Shown one piece after another: positions 61,359-64,000 of a stretch of DNA of 64,000 bases. A model generated the notes under the pieces. That model searched no databases and was not told the DNA's origin. It saw nothing but the letters and a program-made list of their open reading frames with translations. Position 1 is the first letter of the stretch; each line of letters begins with the position of its first letter. The stretch comes from Pempheris klunzingeri (taxonomy: Eukaryota > Chordata > Actinopteri > Acropomatiformes > Pempheridae), in NCBI RefSeq assembly GCF_042242105.1, contig NC_092017.1, forward strand, positions 19,802,432 through 19,866,431. The letters run 5' to 3'. Both the position numbers and the translations under genes were made by a program.

Positions 61359-61440
61359 CCTTACAAGTAGCTCTTGATTGATGTTAATTCCATCTGTGTT
61401 TTATAGAGTCGATCTAATAAAAAAAACACTCAGTCTGATA

Positions 61441-63600
61441 AATCTCCATATAATTTATTGGCATTTTCCACTTAAAACACCCTGAACTCCCGAGACTCTT
61501 TTGGCTTAAAATGAGAAACAAAAATATAGTTATTTTCTTTGACAAAAACATTGGAGTGGCAGATGTATACGTACTTGTAAAGTATACTCGATTTTTAGGC
61601 TCCAGAACATAAAATCAAATGTCCTATGTTACAGTACTTTGTCTCCACAGACACATTTGAAGAATAAATATCTTTTATAGAAGTTTGCACGACACAGAGG
61701 CTGAGAAGACGAGAGGGCGTGAACATTAATGGTGGCGGTATCAGCGCAACACAATAACAGAGCGGGAGCAGGGAGTCTGCTGCTCGTCAGTACATTTAAC
61801 ACTGTATGGCACTGATGTCTTCCTGTAAAGAGCCACAGGGCTGCGTTTAACATGCCGATACGTCGTTTAGATCAGTGAGCGACAAACTGAAAACTGTCGG
61901 TACTTTTGAAATCAGTCGTTAAATGTTTTAAATCCACATTAATCCCACATGATGAAAATGCCATGCTGAACACGGAAAGTGATGTTTTCTTTCTTAAAGT
62001 TTGAGGATTATTTTATTTTTCTGAAAACATAGTGGGTGGTTCAAACAAATCTTAGACATCTTAATATTTTTAAGCGTTATACATCCATCACATCGACCCG
62101 TCTGAGCTTTGTTACCTATTGCAGTAAAAATCTTAACTAACTTGGGGAGATGTGCTCTTTAACCAGCGTTCACTGTAACTGCGCACCAGTAATCTAAATT
62201 ATTGGGCCAACACCAAAGTGATATGGGTGGAAAATAAGTTTCTACTGCATACACTATGAGATATTTGGTACCAAGACACAAAGCTTGGAAAAGAGGAAGC
62301 TAATTATGTAGTTACAGATTAAAGAGACTAAAAGTTTAAATCCCTGCTAGTCTGCAATTTCCTTTACTCGAATAACTCAATGACAGATCAGCTGTTTTCA
62401 GTAGTTTGATGTCACTTGGCTCTGATGTTTCCTTTAGGCAAGTGTTAACCTTTCATGGCCTTAGAGATAACCTCTCAGAATAACCTACATGTTATGCTGC
62501 TGATGAGGGTTAGATGGCATTTTCATTGTGGAGTTCTGACGGACTTTGACACTTGAAAATGTGTCTTTTATACATCTAGAATACTCTCATTTATCATTTT
62601 CACAAGAAAGTAATATTTACTCTGTGAAAATGACTGCACATATATTAAGTGCTTGAGGACAGCACCAGAGTATTGCTCCTGTGGCTCTCTGGAAATTAGA
62701 AACTTCCTCACTTTTCCCAAACTGTAGATCAAACGACACTCTGAGGCTCAGCATGTTAAAAACAGCAGAATGGTCCTTTACCAATAGGCTCCGACCAGTC
62801 ATATCACATGTACAGCTGATCAATAAAGCTTACTAGCTGAGTTAATTAAATACTGATAGACTAGTGTTTTCTACGACTGACCAGGAAGTGCATCATATCT
62901 TGTGTAGTGCTTGTCGGCTTCCTGGTCGTTCTACCTCGGTGACGGCGACAAACACTGATCTAGACTGGACGTGTACTCGGTACAGAAAGAGTCATGAACT
63001 CCTGAAACTACACACATTCTCAAGTCTCAGCTATCTGGTTAGAAAAGGGCAGAACAGACTGATAATAAGTCGCACAAAATCTAATAAATTGTCTGCTTTA
63101 AATACTGTTAACATGTATCATCCGTAAAAACTAACACTATAAAGTCAATGACTTCGATACAATCATCAGGTTAAAATCTCTAGTGTAAAAATGTACAGCA
63201 TCGTAGGCTGGCAGGTGTTTGTGTGTTTTCAAACACTTATGGCACACAGTTATCCCAGTCGAGCACTATCTACTAAATAAGACTGATAACCTGATGGGAC
63301 ACAATCTGTTTAGTTTGAACTACAGGCCATTCATTTCTGTCAGGGACTCCTTCAACTGTGCTCTTTGTGATCTCTACGTGGGCGGGAAAATAACACAGTG
63401 GATTTATAAGGCCCTCACTGTGGGTCGTTTTAAATACAGTATGTTTAAAATAAGAAACAGGCTTTTACCTGTGGCTGAACTCCTGTAAAAAGCTTCTACA
63501 TCTGTTTATCAGTGCTGTGCTCCTGTCAGTCTGTGGGCACAAATACGCTGAAAGTTACCAACATCATATTGATTTGTAGGCGAGGCTGAGCAAGTCATAG
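61441..63600. other. Non-coding region downstream of ifi30
   Basis: AT-rich and without recognisable exons. A minus-strand AATAAA (TTTATT at 61454-61459 on the + strand) could end a converging gene whose 3' UTR covers this stretch. I see no coding support for it inside the window. Confidence 0.4.
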
Positions 63601-63639
63601 CTGGGATCACTTTATCCATTCACAGCATCAGTTCCCTAA

Positions 63640-63975
63640 TGTTAAACTGTGGATAAAAGAGTTCAAACAGAGGCATCAGGACTCAGAGAAAGACTTTAAG
63701 AAAAGCTGCTGAATGCAGCTGTGAGGATGAACAACATTTTCAGACCCAGTCTACGACCAATTAAAGTGTTTGAGTCTCTCAGCTCAGCATCTTCCTCTAA
63801 AGACTCACTTTTAGCTTGTGGCTTAACTGTATTTTATCTTGTTTATATTGAACGTTTTGGATCTAGTTACTTGTGCTAATTATTTGTAATCTATTTGTAA
63901 AGCACTTTGTTTTAGAAAGGTGCTATATCAGATATATACAGTTCATCATTATTATTATTATTATTATTATTAGAG
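63640..63975 (+). mobile_element. LINE 3' tail (L2-like)
   Basis: Words typical of a teleost LINE 3' end appear in order: CTCTAAAGACTCACTTTTAG, TATTTTATCTTGTTTATAT, TTGTAAAGCACTTTG and AGAAAGGTGCTATAT. A (TTA)n run at about 63948-63972 follows as the simple-repeat tail. Confidence 0.6.
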
Positions 63976-64000
63976 AAAACATGGCAGTTATAAATTTGCC

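Overview
The window is vertebrate nuclear DNA, almost certainly from a teleost fish. It is AT-rich and intron-rich, has many (TG)n/(CA)n microsatellites, and carries interspersed repeats typical of ray-finned fish. Four multi-exon protein-coding genes can be reconstructed exon by exon, all on the + strand: kank3 (19296-29782), a GTP cyclohydrolase I gene that is probably the fish paralogue gch2 (33694-35380), a class IA PI3-kinase regulatory subunit related to pik3r2 (40932-48872), and ifi30/GILT (58068-61211). All splice phases close, giving predicted proteins of 996, 227, 554 and 257 residues.

Layout. Positions 1 to about 19 kb contain no recognisable coding exon. They hold microsatellites, repeat fragments, a GC-richer promoter-like block near 1 kb and candidate non-coding leader exons for kank3. 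From 19.3 to 29.8 kb lies kank3, with L2-like repeats in its introns. From 30.5 to 33.6 kb is repeat-bearing spacer, then compact gch2. From 35.5 to 40.8 kb is spacer plus a GC-rich candidate promoter and leader of the PI3K gene, whose coding exons follow from 40.9 to 48.9 kb. From 49 to 56.5 kb is non-coding, with a terminal-inverted-repeat element and an old 442-bp tandem duplication that caught a small retroposon. At 56.5-57.2 kb sits a CpG-rich promoter with small exons on the minus strand, divergent from ifi30. The last 2.5 kb is non-coding and ends in a LINE 3' tail.

The genes do not form a pathway. They look like a conserved chromosomal block: in human, PIK3R2 and IFI30 are adjacent on 19p13.11 and KANK3 is on 19p13.2. 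KANK3 links talin adhesions to the cortex, GTP cyclohydrolase makes pterin precursors, the PI3K subunit couples receptor phosphotyrosines to p110, and GILT reduces disulfides in lysosomes.

The most notable observation is the PI3K subunit. Its first coding exon aligns with the start of the p85 SH3 domain but lacks the rest of the fold, and its second exon resembles one fragment of the p85 RhoGAP (BH) domain. The nSH2-iSH2-cSH2 part is intact. It looks like a p85 that has decayed towards a p55-like form while keeping vestiges of its old N-terminus.
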